This document shows positions 24,145 to 32,890 of a stretch of DNA of 64,000 nucleotides, piece by piece. Below the pieces are notes generated by a model. It did no database searches, was not told where the DNA came from, and saw only the letters and a list, made by a program, of their open reading frames with translations. This DNA comes from Caldicellulosiruptor danielii. Lineage in GTDB: Bacteria; Bacillota; Thermoanaerobacteria; Caldicellulosiruptorales; Caldicellulosiruptoraceae. Position numbers and translations under genes: made by a program. Within the stretch, counting starts at the first letter, position 1; every line of letters starts with the position of its first letter. The DNA lies in contig NZ_CP139957.1 in assembly GCF_034343125.1 (NCBI RefSeq), positions 519,001-583,000 on the forward strand. The letters are read 5' to 3'.

Positions 24145-25317
24145 ATGAGAAAACTTATGTTCCAAAAGACTTTAGCCATTGTAGCTGCCCTTAGCTTGAT
24201 TTTGGGTTTATTAGCCTTTGCCTTTGCTTCAAACTCAAAAACAATAAGGCTTGGAGTTGATCTTGAGCTGTCTGGTGCTGTTGCGCAGTACGGACAGAGG
24301 ACTTTAGAAGGGCTTAAGATGGCAGTTGAAGAGATTAATAAAAAGGGTGGAGTTTTGGGCAAGAAGATAGAGCTTGTTGTATTTGATAACAAGTCTGACA
24401 AAACAGAGGCGCTAAATATTGCAACAAGGCTTGCAACAAAAGAGAATGTTTTAGCCCTATTGAGCCCTGTAACATCAGGTGCAACAAAATCTGCTTCAAT
24501 TGCCGCAACAAGATACAGAGTACCGCTTGTGTCAGCTACTGCTACTGATGATTCGGTTACAATTGATGAAAGAACTGGTAAGACAAAGGCGTATGTATTC
24601 AGAATCTGCTTTAATGACTCGTTTCAAGGAAGTGTCATGGCAAACTTTGCACTCAAGACGTTAAAGGTAAAAACAGCAGCAATTCTTTACAATGCAGCGT
24701 CTGATTACAGCAAAGGTCTTTACAAGAACTTTAAAGAGACATTTACAAAAGGTGGCGGTAAAGTTGTAGCAGAAGAAGCGTTCCAGCAGGGTGAACAGGA
24801 TTTTAATGGGATATTGACAAAGATAAGGGACAAAAAGCCAGATGTTATCTTTACACCTGTTTACTATGACGATGCAGGACTTATAATCAAGCAGGCAAGA
24901 GAACTTGGAATGTGGATGCCAATTTTAGGTTCTGACGGGTTTGACGACCCAAAGGTTGTTGAGAAAGCAGGAAGCAAATATGCAACAAATATCTTTTTCT
25001 CAACACATTATTCCTCTCAGGACACAGATAAGAAAGTTCAGGATTTTAGAAAAAGATACCAGCAAAAGTATAAAATTGAACCAAACGCACTTTCAGCACT
25101 GGGTTATGATTTGGGTTACTTCGTAGCAGATGCAATAAAAAGAGCAAACTCTACAACCAACAAAGAAAAACTTCGCAAAGCTCTTGAAAGCACCAAGAAT
25201 TTTGTAGGAGTTACTGGAATTATCTCAATAGATGCAAAACATAATGCAAAGAAGTCTGCGGTAATAATCGAGATTAAAAATGGTGTTCAGAGATTCAAAC
25301 AGAAGCTAAATCCTTAA
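24145..25317 (+). CDS. ABC transporter substrate-binding protein, branched-chain amino acid/amide type
   Basis: A 390-residue periplasmic-binding fold of the LivJ/UrtA class: signal peptide (about residues 1-29, cleavage at AFA-SN), IRLGVDLELSGAVAQYGQRTLEGLKMAVEEIN, LSPVTSGATKSASIAA, and GYDLGYFVADAIKRA. No lipobox cysteine is seen, which is unusual for a Gram-positive binding protein. No permease or ATPase genes follow, so it is an orphan. Ligand could be an amino acid, amide or urea; the shared leader architecture with amtB hints at nitrogen control. Confidence 0.85.
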   Translation: MRKLMFQKTLAIVAALSLILGLLAFAFASNSKTIRLGVDLELSGAVAQYGQRTLEGLKMAVEEINKKGGVLGKKIELVVFDNKSDKTEALNIATRLATKENVLALLSPVTSGATKSASIAATRYRVPLVSATATDDSVTIDERTGKTKAYVFRICFNDSFQGSVMANFALKTLKVKTAAILYNAASDYSKGLYKNFKETFTKGGGKVVAEEAFQQGEQDFNGILTKIRDKKPDVIFTPVYYDDAGLIIKQARELGMWMPILGSDGFDDPKVVEKAGSKYATNIFFSTHYSSQDTDKKVQDFRKRYQQKYKIEPNALSALGYDLGYFVADAIKRANSTTNKEKLRKALESTKNFVGVTGIISIDAKHNAKKSAVIIEIKNGVQRFKQKLNP

Positions 25318-25323
25318 AAATTT

Positions 25324-25364
25324 TGTCCCCTTTCTGGCATAAAGCCGGGAAGGGGATTTTTAAA
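25324..25364 (+). terminator. Intrinsic terminator after the ABC binding protein
   Basis: Stem TCCCCTT...GGC / GCC...AAGGGGA followed by five Ts. Confidence 0.85.
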
Positions 25365-25372
25365 TTCACGCT

Positions 25373-25403
25373 CTTGTATACAGGTATACTTTAATGCTAT
25401 AAT
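25373..25403 (+). promoter_or_regulatory. Promoter of the aconitase operon with an overlapping GntR-type operator
   Basis: TTGTAT (25374-25379), 18 bases, TATAAT (25398-25403). The -35 box is part of CTTGTATACAGGTATAC (25373-25389), close to the GntR operator core of B. subtilis and related to the palindrome in the citrate synthase leader (7658-7677). Binding here would block transcription of acn-idh-gntR, so the regulator at 28500 probably controls itself. Confidence 0.65.
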
Positions 25404-25459
25404 ATAAAAGGTATTTTTAACAATCACAATCAAAGTTTTTTGGGAGGTTTAAAAGCGAA

Positions 25460-27391
25460 ATGGGCTTGACAGTTGCGCAAAAGATTATAAAGCAGCACCT
25501 TGTCAAAGGTGAAATGATACCAGGAAAAGAAATAGCTATCAGGATTGACCAGACCTTAACACAAGACTCAACTGGTACAATGGCATATCTTCAGTTTGAA
25601 GCAATGGGTATTGTCAGAGTAAAGACTAAAAGATCTGTTGCATACATTGACCACAACACTCTTCAGACAGGCCCGGAGAATGCAGATGATCATCTGTACA
25701 TACAGACAGTTGCGAAAAAATATGGGATATACTTTTCCAAACCTGGAAATGGAATCTGTCATCAGGTTCATTTGGAAAGGTTTACAGTTCCAGGACAAAC
25801 ACTTTTGGGCTCAGACAGCCACACACCAACAGCAGGCGGAATAGGTATGCTTGCAATTGGTGCGGGTGGTTTGGATGTTGCAGTTGCAATGGGTGGTGGC
25901 GAATATTACTTAATTATGCCAAAGATTGTGAAAGTAAACCTCAAAGGAAAGCTCCAACCCTGGGTTTCTGCAAAGGATATTATTTTGGAGCTTTTGAGAA
26001 GGCTCACGGTTAAGGGTGGTGTTGGCAAGATTTTTGAATACACTGGTGAAGGTGTAAAAACCTTATCTATACCAGAGAGAGCTACAATTACAAACATGGG
26101 TGCAGAGCTTGGTGCAACAACTTCGATATTTCCGTCTGATGAAGTGACATATGAATTTTTAAAGGCCCAGGGTAGAGAAGCTGACTTTGTTGAGATTTTA
26201 CCAGACCCCGATGCACAGTATGATGAGGAGATTGAAATAGATTTGTCAAGCTTGGTGCCGCTTGCAGCATGCCCGCACAGCCCTGACAATGTTGTGCCTG
26301 TGAGCGAGCTAAAAGGTATAAAGGTTGACCAGGTTGCAATTGGAAGCTGTACAAACTCATCTTATAAAGACCTTATGAAGGTTGCAAAGATTTTAGAAGG
26401 GAAAACCATCGCAGAGCATGTATCACTTGTTATATCTCCAGGTTCAAAACAGGTCTTGAACATGCTAGCTCAAAACGGTGCGCTGGCATCAATGGTTGCA
26501 TCTGGTGCAAGGATTTTAGAGTGTGCGTGTGGTCCTTGTATAGGAATGGGTCAAGCACCAAGAACAGGAGGCATTTCGCTCAGAACATTTAACAGAAACT
26601 TTGAAGGTAGAAGCGGTACACCTTCTGCAAAGGTTTACCTTGTCTCACCTGAGACTGCAGCAGCATCAGCAATCACAGGGTACATCACAGACCCAAGGAC
26701 TCTTGGTGATGAGCCTAAAGTGGAGATGCCAAAAAGATTTTTGATAAATGACAATTTAATAGTGCCACCTGCTGAAAATCCCGATGAAGTTGAAGTGATA
26801 AGAGGACCGAATATAAAACCGTTCCCACAAGGAAAGCCTTTACCGGATGTTGTTGTTGGGAAAGTGCTGATAAAGCTTGGAGACAATATCACAACAGACC
26901 ACATTATGCCGTCTAACGCAAAGCTTTTGCCATACAGGTCAAATATTCCGTATTTATCTGACTATTGCTTGACACCATGTGACCCAGATTTTCCAAGGAA
27001 GGCACGCGAAAATGGTGGCGGGTTTATAGTAGGTGGAGTAAACTATGGGCAGGGTTCGTCGAGAGAGCATGCAGCGCTTGTGCCGCTTTATTTGGGAATA
27101 AAAGGGGTTTTGGCAAAGAGCTTTGCACGAATTCACATGGCAAATTTAATTAACAATGGAATCATTCCAATGGTGTTTGAAAATCCGAGCGATTATGATA
27201 CAATTGAAGAGATGGATGAGCTTAAAATTGAGAATGCAAGGGAGCAGATAGAAAAAAGTGATGTTTTAATAATTGAAAACGTCACAAAAGGATTAAAATA
27301 CAGAATGATTTTAAATCTGACAGACAGACAGCGCCAGATGATTTTGCATGGCGGGCTTTTGAACCTTACAAAGGCTATGGGTATGAAATAA
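25460..27391 (+). CDS. Aconitate hydratase (Aquifex-type aconitase)
   Basis: A 643-residue aconitase with fused large and swivel domains. The 4Fe-4S ligands are in GSCTNSSYKD (near residue 297) and ECACGPCIGMG (near 353-358). The swivel domain carries VGGVNYGQGSSREHAALVPLYLG, which holds the substrate-binding serine and arginine. GSDSHTPTAGGIG is the usual N-terminal signature. It isomerises citrate to isocitrate. First gene of the acn-idh-gntR unit. Homoaconitase activity cannot be excluded from sequence alone. Confidence 0.93.
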   Translation: MGLTVAQKIIKQHLVKGEMIPGKEIAIRIDQTLTQDSTGTMAYLQFEAMGIVRVKTKRSVAYIDHNTLQTGPENADDHLYIQTVAKKYGIYFSKPGNGICHQVHLERFTVPGQTLLGSDSHTPTAGGIGMLAIGAGGLDVAVAMGGGEYYLIMPKIVKVNLKGKLQPWVSAKDIILELLRRLTVKGGVGKIFEYTGEGVKTLSIPERATITNMGAELGATTSIFPSDEVTYEFLKAQGREADFVEILPDPDAQYDEEIEIDLSSLVPLAACPHSPDNVVPVSELKGIKVDQVAIGSCTNSSYKDLMKVAKILEGKTIAEHVSLVISPGSKQVLNMLAQNGALASMVASGARILECACGPCIGMGQAPRTGGISLRTFNRNFEGRSGTPSAKVYLVSPETAAASAITGYITDPRTLGDEPKVEMPKRFLINDNLIVPPAENPDEVEVIRGPNIKPFPQGKPLPDVVVGKVLIKLGDNITTDHIMPSNAKLLPYRSNIPYLSDYCLTPCDPDFPRKARENGGGFIVGGVNYGQGSSREHAALVPLYLGIKGVLAKSFARIHMANLINNGIIPMVFENPSDYDTIEEMDELKIENAREQIEKSDVLIIENVTKGLKYRMILNLTDRQRQMILHGGLLNLTKAMGMK

Positions 27392-27397
27392 ATAATT

Positions 27398-27424
27398 AAG
27401 AGGGGAGGCAAATCCCCTCTTTAT
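27398..27424 (+). terminator. Hairpin between aconitase and isocitrate dehydrogenase
   Basis: Stem AAGAGGGGA / TCCCCTCTT with a 7-base loop and TTTATT. It may trim expression of the downstream genes or mark transcript processing; a separate promoter before idh is not evident. Confidence 0.6.
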
Positions 27425-27462
27425 TGAGGTTATCACAAATCTTAATATGAGGAGGACAAAAA

Positions 27463-28470
27463 ATGGCATATAGAATTACACTTATTCCTGGCGATGGTAT
27501 TGGGCCAGAGGTTACAGAAGCGGCAAGAAGAGTTTTGGATGCATCGGGTGTGAAAATAGAGTGGGAAGTTGTGGAAGCTGGCGAAAAGGTTATGCAAGAG
27601 TATGGGACACCACTTCCTGACCATGTGCTGGAAAGTGTCAAGAGAAATAAAGTTGCACTCAAAGGTCCTATTACAACACCGGTCGGGACAGGGTTTAGAA
27701 GTGTGAACGTTGCGCTCAGACAAGCCCTTAACCTCTATGCAAATGTAAGACCTGTCAAATCTTACGAAGGTGTCCCTTCAAGATACACAAATGTGGATTT
27801 GATCATTGTAAGAGAAAACACAGAAGACCTTTATGCAGGGATTGAATACATGGCTGGAGATGATGCAGCAGTTGGTGTTAAAATAATAACAAGAAAGGCA
27901 AGCGAGAGGATTGTCAGGTACGCATTTGAGCTTGCAAGAAGAGAAAAGAGAAGAAAGGTTACAGCTGTTCATAAAGCAAACATCCAAAAACTCACAGATG
28001 GACTATTTTTAGAATGTGCAAGAAAAGTTGCGCAGGACTATCCAGATATAGAGTTTGAAGATATGATTGTTGATGCAATGAGCATGAAGCTTGTTCAAAG
28101 CCCAGAAAACTACGATATTTTGGTTATGCCAAACATGTATGGTGATATTCTGTCTGATTTGGCAGCAGGACTTGTGGGAGGTTTGGGAATAGCACCAGGT
28201 GCTAACATTGGCGAAGATGGAGCGGTATTTGAGCCAATCCACGGCTCTGCACCAAAAAGAGCAGGACAGAACTTGGCAAACCCAACCGCAACCATACTCT
28301 CTGGGGTCATGATGCTGAGGTACTTGGGCGAGCTTGAAGCAGCTGACAGAGTTGAAAAGGCGGTGGCTAAAGTTATAAAAGAAGGTAAAGAGGTTACATA
28401 CGACCTTGGAGGTTCAACAGGTACAAAAGAGTTTGCAGATGCAGTCATTCGCGAGATGGAAAGGATATAA
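27463..28470 (+). CDS. NAD-type isocitrate dehydrogenase
   Basis: A 335-residue beta-decarboxylating dehydrogenase. The substrate loop [18 protein letters not shown] (S-x-N-x-x-L-R) marks isocitrate rather than isopropylmalate use. Metal and catalytic residues are in [27 protein letters not shown] and [18 protein letters not shown]; the nucleotide site is [18 protein letters not shown], lacking the Lys-Tyr pair typical of NADP enzymes, so NAD is likely. Makes 2-oxoglutarate, the carbon skeleton for glutamate and the signal read by PII/NifI proteins. Confidence 0.9.
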   Translation: MAYRITLIPGDGIGPEVTEAARRVLDASGVKIEWEVVEAGEKVMQEYGTPLPDHVLESVKRNKVALKGPITTPVGTGFRSVNVALRQALNLYANVRPVKSYEGVPSRYTNVDLIIVRENTEDLYAGIEYMAGDDAAVGVKIITRKASERIVRYAFELARREKRRKVTAVHKANIQKLTDGLFLECARKVAQDYPDIEFEDMIVDAMSMKLVQSPENYDILVMPNMYGDILSDLAAGLVGGLGIAPGANIGEDGAVFEPIHGSAPKRAGQNLANPTATILSGVMMLRYLGELEAADRVEKAVAKVIKEGKEVTYDLGGSTGTKEFADAVIREMERI

Positions 28471-28499
28471 AAAAATAAAGAGTTTGAAGGTGGTTTTTG

Positions 28500-29195
28500 A
28501 TGGTATATAATCATTCAGATGATAAAGATGCAAGATATTCTCCTTTGTATGAGAAGATTTTTGAAGTGATAAAAGAAAAGATTTTAATGGGAATTTTAAA
28601 GCCTGGAGACCCTCTTGTTGAGGTAAAACTTGCAGAAGAACTTGGTGTTTCACGAACACCGATAAGAGAGGCTTTAAGGCAGCTTGAACTTGAAGGACTT
28701 GTGTATTCTATTCCTCACAAGGGTGCGTTTGTTGCAGGTGTTACTGCTCAGGACATAGAGGATATATACACAATAAGGATGCTTTTAGATGGGCTTGCTG
28801 CGCGCTGGGCTGCCCAGAAGATTACAAAAGACGAAGAGGATGAGCTCACTGAAATTATAACTCTTATGGAGCTTTACACAAAGAAAAAAGATATTCCAAA
28901 GGTGATGAAAACTGATTCGCAGTTTCACCAGCTCATTTACAAAGCATCAAAAAGCAAACCATTAGAACATGTTTTATCCACCTTTCACAGTTATATAATA
29001 AGGGCAAGGGCAACCTCTTTTGAGACACCTGGCAGGCTTGAGGAGGCTATGGAAGAACACAGGCTCATATATGAAGCATTAGTGAGCAAAGACCCTGACA
29101 AGGCGGAAGAGTACATGAAACTTCATGTCAAAAACGCAGCAAAAAATCTAATTGCTCAGAAGAAGAGCGAAGAAAGGACAGCAGCAGGGAAGTAA
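28500..29195 (+). CDS. GntR-family regulator with FCD ligand domain
   Basis: A 231-residue regulator: winged helix at about residues 15-80 (YEKIFEVIKEKILMGILKPGDPLVEVKLAEELGVSRTPIREALRQLELEGLV) and a helical FCD domain (IRMLLDGLAARWAAQ, DSQFHQLIYKASKSK, EHRLIYEALVSKDPDKAEEYMKLHV) whose Asp/His residues bind a metal and carboxylate ligands. As the last gene of the aconitase operon it probably senses an organic acid such as citrate and represses this operon and the gene at 7693. ATG 28500 fits GAAGGTGG better than TTG 28497. Confidence 0.92.
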   Translation: MVYNHSDDKDARYSPLYEKIFEVIKEKILMGILKPGDPLVEVKLAEELGVSRTPIREALRQLELEGLVYSIPHKGAFVAGVTAQDIEDIYTIRMLLDGLAARWAAQKITKDEEDELTEIITLMELYTKKKDIPKVMKTDSQFHQLIYKASKSKPLEHVLSTFHSYIIRARATSFETPGRLEEAMEEHRLIYEALVSKDPDKAEEYMKLHVKNAAKNLIAQKKSEERTAAGK

Positions 29196-29216
29196 AATTT
29201 TCCCTGCTTATTTTTT
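29181..29216 (+). terminator. Intrinsic terminator overlapping the gntR stop
   Basis: Stem AGCAGGGAA / TTCCCTGCT with an 8-base loop containing the stop codon, then a T-rich tail. Confidence 0.88.
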
Positions 29217-29289
29217 TGCAGGTATTAGTCTTTTTTAAAGGGGGAAGAATACAAAATAAAATGTAAAAAAGGAGAGAAATTTTATTGGG

Positions 29290-31515
29290 ATGAAGATTGA
29301 AAGTATCAAGGTTTACAATAACAGAAATATCTATTCAGACAAAAAGGTTATAGTATTAAAGGTAAAGGGGAAAATTGAAGAGGCAAGAAACTTTGCCATG
29401 CTTTGCATCCATATTCAAAACCTTATAGGATACAACTTGGTTGAATACTGGGAATGCTTGAATTTTGATGATCATATCGAGGTTTTGATTGAACATGATA
29501 ATCAAATGCTTATACAAAAGGTTATAGAATTTGCTTTAGAGTGCATAGAGAAAGGAGCCATCCCTGAACATTTTCCTGACAAGATTTCAAAATTAAAAAA
29601 ACTCACAATAGAAACAGAGCTTTCGCCAAACACCAGACTTTTAAAAAATGCTTGCATGAAAAGAGGTATAAGGTTCACAAGGATTGGATATGCAGATACA
29701 TTCATGCTGGGAGAGGGAAAGTATGCAAAGCTTTTTGCTTCTATTATAAGTGAGCATGACTTTAGTAGAGTTAGTTTATCAAGCGACAGAGAGCTTTCTC
29801 GAAGGTTTTTAAAGCTCAATTCTTTTCCTGTTGTGCCGTTTGATGTGGTCTTTACTTCTGAGCAGCTGATGGACAGTATAAAAAAGTTAGGGTTCCCAAT
29901 TTCAATAAAAGGCTGCAAAAAGGACTCTCCAAACATAGGGAATATCAGAACAAATCAACAGGCATTAGAAGCATTTGATATGGTAAAAAACTTAGATAGC
30001 AGAGTGATTGTTGAAAGATACGTGCCAGGTAAAAGCTACAAGGTTCTGGTTGTAAATGGTAAAGTTGTGGCAGCTGTTGAAAGAGTTTCTCCATACATTG
30101 TAGGCGATGGTAAGAGAAAAATTTCAGAACTTTTAGACCAAGGCGAGAAAAGTAATAGATATATTCAAAGAATTATTTTAAAACAGGGATTTACATTGGA
30201 TGATATTTTGCCCAAGGGAATGAAGGTCTTTTTAAAAGAACCGACCAGTTTTAAAACAGGGTGTATAACCACAGATGTTACAGAAAAGGTAGCGTACGAA
30301 AACCAGCAACTTTTTATTAAGATTGCTGAAAAATTTGGATATGTGTTGACCATCTTAGACTTTGTTACCGAAGATATTTCTCTGCCATATTCGGTTGTAG
30401 GTGGATATGTTGTTGATGTTGAGACAAATTGCGATCTTCGCATATTTTCACAGACATGTAATAGCGATGTTTTCAATGCTATTCTGGATGTCTATTTTGA
30501 AAAGATGCCAAATCCTTCTGTGCCGATAATTGCTGTGTCAGGGACGTATGGAAAAAGCACAATTTTGCAAATAATAAGGTACATTTTTCAAAGATGCGGT
30601 TTGGAAATATCCATTGATAGTGAAATAGAGAATTTCTATTTGAGAAATTTTGGGGATTTGTCAGACATAAAACTTGTTGAATTTAATCCAGAAAAATGTA
30701 TTGAGGAGATAGAAATAGAACCCGAGGTAGGTATTATTACCAATACATTTTCTCAAAATCAGATAGAAAGAAATCTTTTGTTTTCCAGAAGTATTAAGGA
30801 AAATGGATATCTAATTTTAAATGTCAACGATGCTTATAAATACCTGTACAACGCAAAAGCCAGATGTAAGATTGTATTTACATCTATTTCAAATCATCAT
30901 CCAGATTTAAAGGCTCATATAGAGATGAAAAGACCCTGTGTGTATCTTGAGAATGATGTTGTGAAGATTTTTGATGGTAAGCAAGTTTTCTCATTTTGCA
31001 ACATCATGGAGATTCCATATTCATACGATGGCAAGCTTATGTTTGCAGTTGACAATATTCTTCAAACAATTGCAGCACTGTATTTTTATGGTGTTGACAG
31101 TGAGATTATATATAAATTTTTGACCGAGTACAAAAACGATTCACATCAAAATCCAGGAAAATTTAATATATTTGATATAAATGGTATAAAAGTAATTATT
31201 GACAGCCTTCAAAAGAGAGAACATATAAAAATGCTTACATTAAGTCTTAGCTCCATAGGTATCAAGAATCTTTATTTTGTGTGCCAGCAGAAACAAAAAC
31301 AAATTTTAGATTTTGTTGAAGATAAAAATAAAATTATATCCAAACAGATAGAAAAGTTTTCAGATGTGATTGAAATGGTGTCTGATGCCATAAGGAAAGC
31401 AAACAAGGGTGATGGAGTGTTTATTGTCCTGCCAGAGCCTTTAAATAGAGATGTTACGTTTGAGATAAGAGAGCTACTTGCAAAAAGGAAAAAGAATTTT
31501 GTGAACAATGCTTGA
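29290..31515 (+). CDS. Divergent cyanophycin-synthetase-like protein (ATP-grasp + Mur ligase)
   Basis: A 741-residue protein with the CphA domain order. An N-terminal domain (1-150) is followed by an ATP-grasp domain (about 160-390: SSDRELSRRFLKLNSFPVVP, KLGFPISIKGCKKDSP, VIVERYVPGKSYKVLVVNGKVVAAV) and a Mur-ligase-like domain (from 405, P-loop VSGTYGKSTILQ near 416). CphA polymerises Asp-Arg into the nitrogen reserve cyanophycin. It is about 130 residues shorter than typical CphA, the P-loop GTNGKTT reads GTYGKST, and the metal and C-terminal Mur motifs are poorly kept. No cyanophycinase or second cphA is nearby. It may make a different peptide or be non-catalytic. Confidence 0.75.
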   Translation: MKIESIKVYNNRNIYSDKKVIVLKVKGKIEEARNFAMLCIHIQNLIGYNLVEYWECLNFDDHIEVLIEHDNQMLIQKVIEFALECIEKGAIPEHFPDKISKLKKLTIETELSPNTRLLKNACMKRGIRFTRIGYADTFMLGEGKYAKLFASIISEHDFSRVSLSSDRELSRRFLKLNSFPVVPFDVVFTSEQLMDSIKKLGFPISIKGCKKDSPNIGNIRTNQQALEAFDMVKNLDSRVIVERYVPGKSYKVLVVNGKVVAAVERVSPYIVGDGKRKISELLDQGEKSNRYIQRIILKQGFTLDDILPKGMKVFLKEPTSFKTGCITTDVTEKVAYENQQLFIKIAEKFGYVLTILDFVTEDISLPYSVVGGYVVDVETNCDLRIFSQTCNSDVFNAILDVYFEKMPNPSVPIIAVSGTYGKSTILQIIRYIFQRCGLEISIDSEIENFYLRNFGDLSDIKLVEFNPEKCIEEIEIEPEVGIITNTFSQNQIERNLLFSRSIKENGYLILNVNDAYKYLYNAKARCKIVFTSISNHHPDLKAHIEMKRPCVYLENDVVKIFDGKQVFSFCNIMEIPYSYDGKLMFAVDNILQTIAALYFYGVDSEIIYKFLTEYKNDSHQNPGKFNIFDINGIKVIIDSLQKREHIKMLTLSLSSIGIKNLYFVCQQKQKQILDFVEDKNKIISKQIEKFSDVIEMVSDAIRKANKGDGVFIVLPEPLNRDVTFEIRELLAKRKKNFVNNA

Positions 31516-31591
31516 AAAACACAATAAAGTTTAGTATCATATCCACTATGAGAAGTTTTAAAATTTATGGTGATTAGGAGTTGATTTTGCT

Positions 31592-31879
31592 ATGAGCCTA
31601 CCACAGGTGTTCAAATATAGAGGAAGAGAAGTCTACAAAATCAAAAATAATCTCATACACTATGGAAATCCAGACGACAAATTTGTTGCTGTGTTTGTAG
31701 TGCTGGGTACTGAAGAATATAAAGGACACAAGATAGCGTCACCTATTTCAGTTGAACTTCAGATAAACAATCCAAAACTCACTGTCAGAGAAAGAGTAGT
31801 GAAAAAAGCCGAGACAGACAATCTTTACAAGGCACTTGAACTTGCTCATGTGTGGCTTGTTCAGGCAAACGGCAAGTAA
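31592..31879 (+). CDS. Conserved small protein of unknown function
   Basis: A 95-residue soluble protein (MSLPQVFKYRGREVYKIKNNLIHYGNPDDKF) with alternating beta-like segments and a helical C-terminus (DNLYKALELAHVWLVQA). I do not recognise a family. A TAGGAG site lies 11 bases before the ATG. It lies between the CphA-like gene and SRP RNA. Confidence 0.65.
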   Translation: MSLPQVFKYRGREVYKIKNNLIHYGNPDDKFVAVFVVLGTEEYKGHKIASPISVELQINNPKLTVRERVVKKAETDNLYKALELAHVWLVQANGK

Positions 31880-31889
31880 ATTTTGGCAG

Positions 31890-31918
31890 TTGATTTTAGA
31901 AGATTTTAAGAGTATAAT
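31890..31918 (+). promoter_or_regulatory. Promoter of SRP RNA
   Basis: TTGATT, 17 bases, TATAAT; the predicted start (about 31924) coincides with the 5' end of the SRP RNA helix. Confidence 0.8.
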
Positions 31919-31923
31919 AGAAT

Positions 31924-32202
31924 TGGCTGTGCTATGACGGGGAGGTAGCGGTGCCCTGTAACCCGCAATCCGCTGTAGCGGGGTCGAATAGCCAGACTGA
32001 GGTATAACCCTTTTGGCATTGAGGGCAGGCCGGGGTGAGGATGGTTGTGTCCTGCGCAACGCGAGGGCTGTGAACCCCGCCAGGTCCGGAAGGAAGCAAC
32101 GGTAAGCAGTTTTTTGCGTGTGCCGCAGGGGTGCATGACAGGAGCCTGTCAGGTCTGCTATTTCACCAGGAGGGTTATATCGAAGCTGGTCGCACAGCCA
32201 TT
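31924..32202 (+). ncRNA. ffs: Large bacterial signal recognition particle RNA
   Basis: The Alu domain is recognisable from GACGGGGAGGTAGCGGTGCC and CTGTAACCCGCAATCCGC; the S domain holds the Ffh-binding helix 8 with CCAGGTCCGGAAGGAAGCA and ACGGTAAGC. The ends are complementary (TGGCTGTGC at 31924, GCACAGCCA at 32192-32200), forming helix 5. About 279 nucleotides, the size of Bacillus/Clostridium scRNA. It works with Ffh and FtsY in membrane targeting. Confidence 0.95.
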
Positions 32203-32251
32203 TTATTTTTGTGTTTTTCCAGGAATAAAAATCAAAAAGTTAATAATTTTA

Positions 32252-32280
32252 TTGACAGGTACTTAATTATAGAATATAAT
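32252..32280 (+). promoter_or_regulatory. Consensus sigma-A promoter of the 137-residue hypothetical gene
   Basis: TTGACA, 17 bases, TATAAT, about 40 bases upstream of the start codon. Confidence 0.85.
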
Positions 32281-32319
32281 ATACAAAAATATAACAAAGG
32301 ATTACAAAGGGAGGATACA

Positions 32320-32733
32320 ATGAATATGATAATTCTTGAAGGACATGAACTTGTGACCTCCCAAGCACTGACAGTTCTAAAACCCTATGTAGGCGAGGCT
32401 CATCTAATCTCAAGTATTCTTGTTCTTGCGCGTCTTCTTGAGCTTGAGAAGTTTTCTTTTTTTGGTAGTGAAAAGTCTTTCCAGTGGCTCAGAAAGCTTC
32501 TTTTTCCAAACGTTTGCATAGAATTCTGGCAAGAGGATGTGGAAGTTACATTTGTTGATGTTTCAGCTGTAAAGGAGCATTTTATGAATTTGGAATGCTT
32601 CAAAAACTGGGTTAAAATCTTAAACTCTAAAAAGAAGATTTTGCTGTATGAGCTTTTCACCGAAGGAAGTTCATTGTTTGAACTTAGCAAGTTTATTCTA
32701 CTGTCCGATGACCTTTTTGAAACCGAAAAATAA
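32320..32733 (+). CDS. Hypothetical protein, 137 residues
   Basis: Soluble, mixed alpha/beta protein (MNMIILEGHELVTSQALTVLKPYVGEAHLISSILVLARLLELEKFSFFG...). No known motif is visible. The ATG follows AGGGAGG and a consensus promoter, so it is expressed as its own unit ending at the terminator 32751. The frame extends upstream into SRP RNA, but those codons cannot be coding. Confidence 0.75.
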   Translation: MNMIILEGHELVTSQALTVLKPYVGEAHLISSILVLARLLELEKFSFFGSEKSFQWLRKLLFPNVCIEFWQEDVEVTFVDVSAVKEHFMNLECFKNWVKILNSKKKILLYELFTEGSSLFELSKFILLSDDLFETEK

Positions 32734-32750
32734 AAGGATGTCTTGAAAAT

Positions 32751-32790
32751 AAAGGGAGATTATTCAAAAATCTCCCTTTTAAATTTTTTG
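32751..32790 (+). terminator. Intrinsic terminator
   Basis: Eleven-base stem AAAGGGAGATT / AATCTCCCTTT with a 7-base loop, then a T-rich tail. Confidence 0.88.
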
Positions 32791-32890
32791 TAAAGTAGAG
32801 TATAATAAAAATCAATCCAGCTTCTTTTGGGAATATATTAATTAAAGACTGTATGTGAAATTAAAAAAACTAAAACAAAGGAATGAGAAA

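Noticed and set aside
25460-27391. Isopropylmalate isomerase (LeuC/LeuD)
   Set aside because: Large and small domains are fused in 643 residues and isocitrate dehydrogenase follows; this fits aconitase.
27463-28470. 3-isopropylmalate dehydrogenase (LeuB)
   Set aside because: The substrate loop carries [18 protein letters not shown], typical of isocitrate enzymes, and the gene follows aconitase.
32131-32319. N-terminal extension of the hypothetical gene into 32131
   Set aside because: The extension lies inside SRP RNA and upstream of a consensus promoter; the ATG at 32320 has a strong ribosome site.
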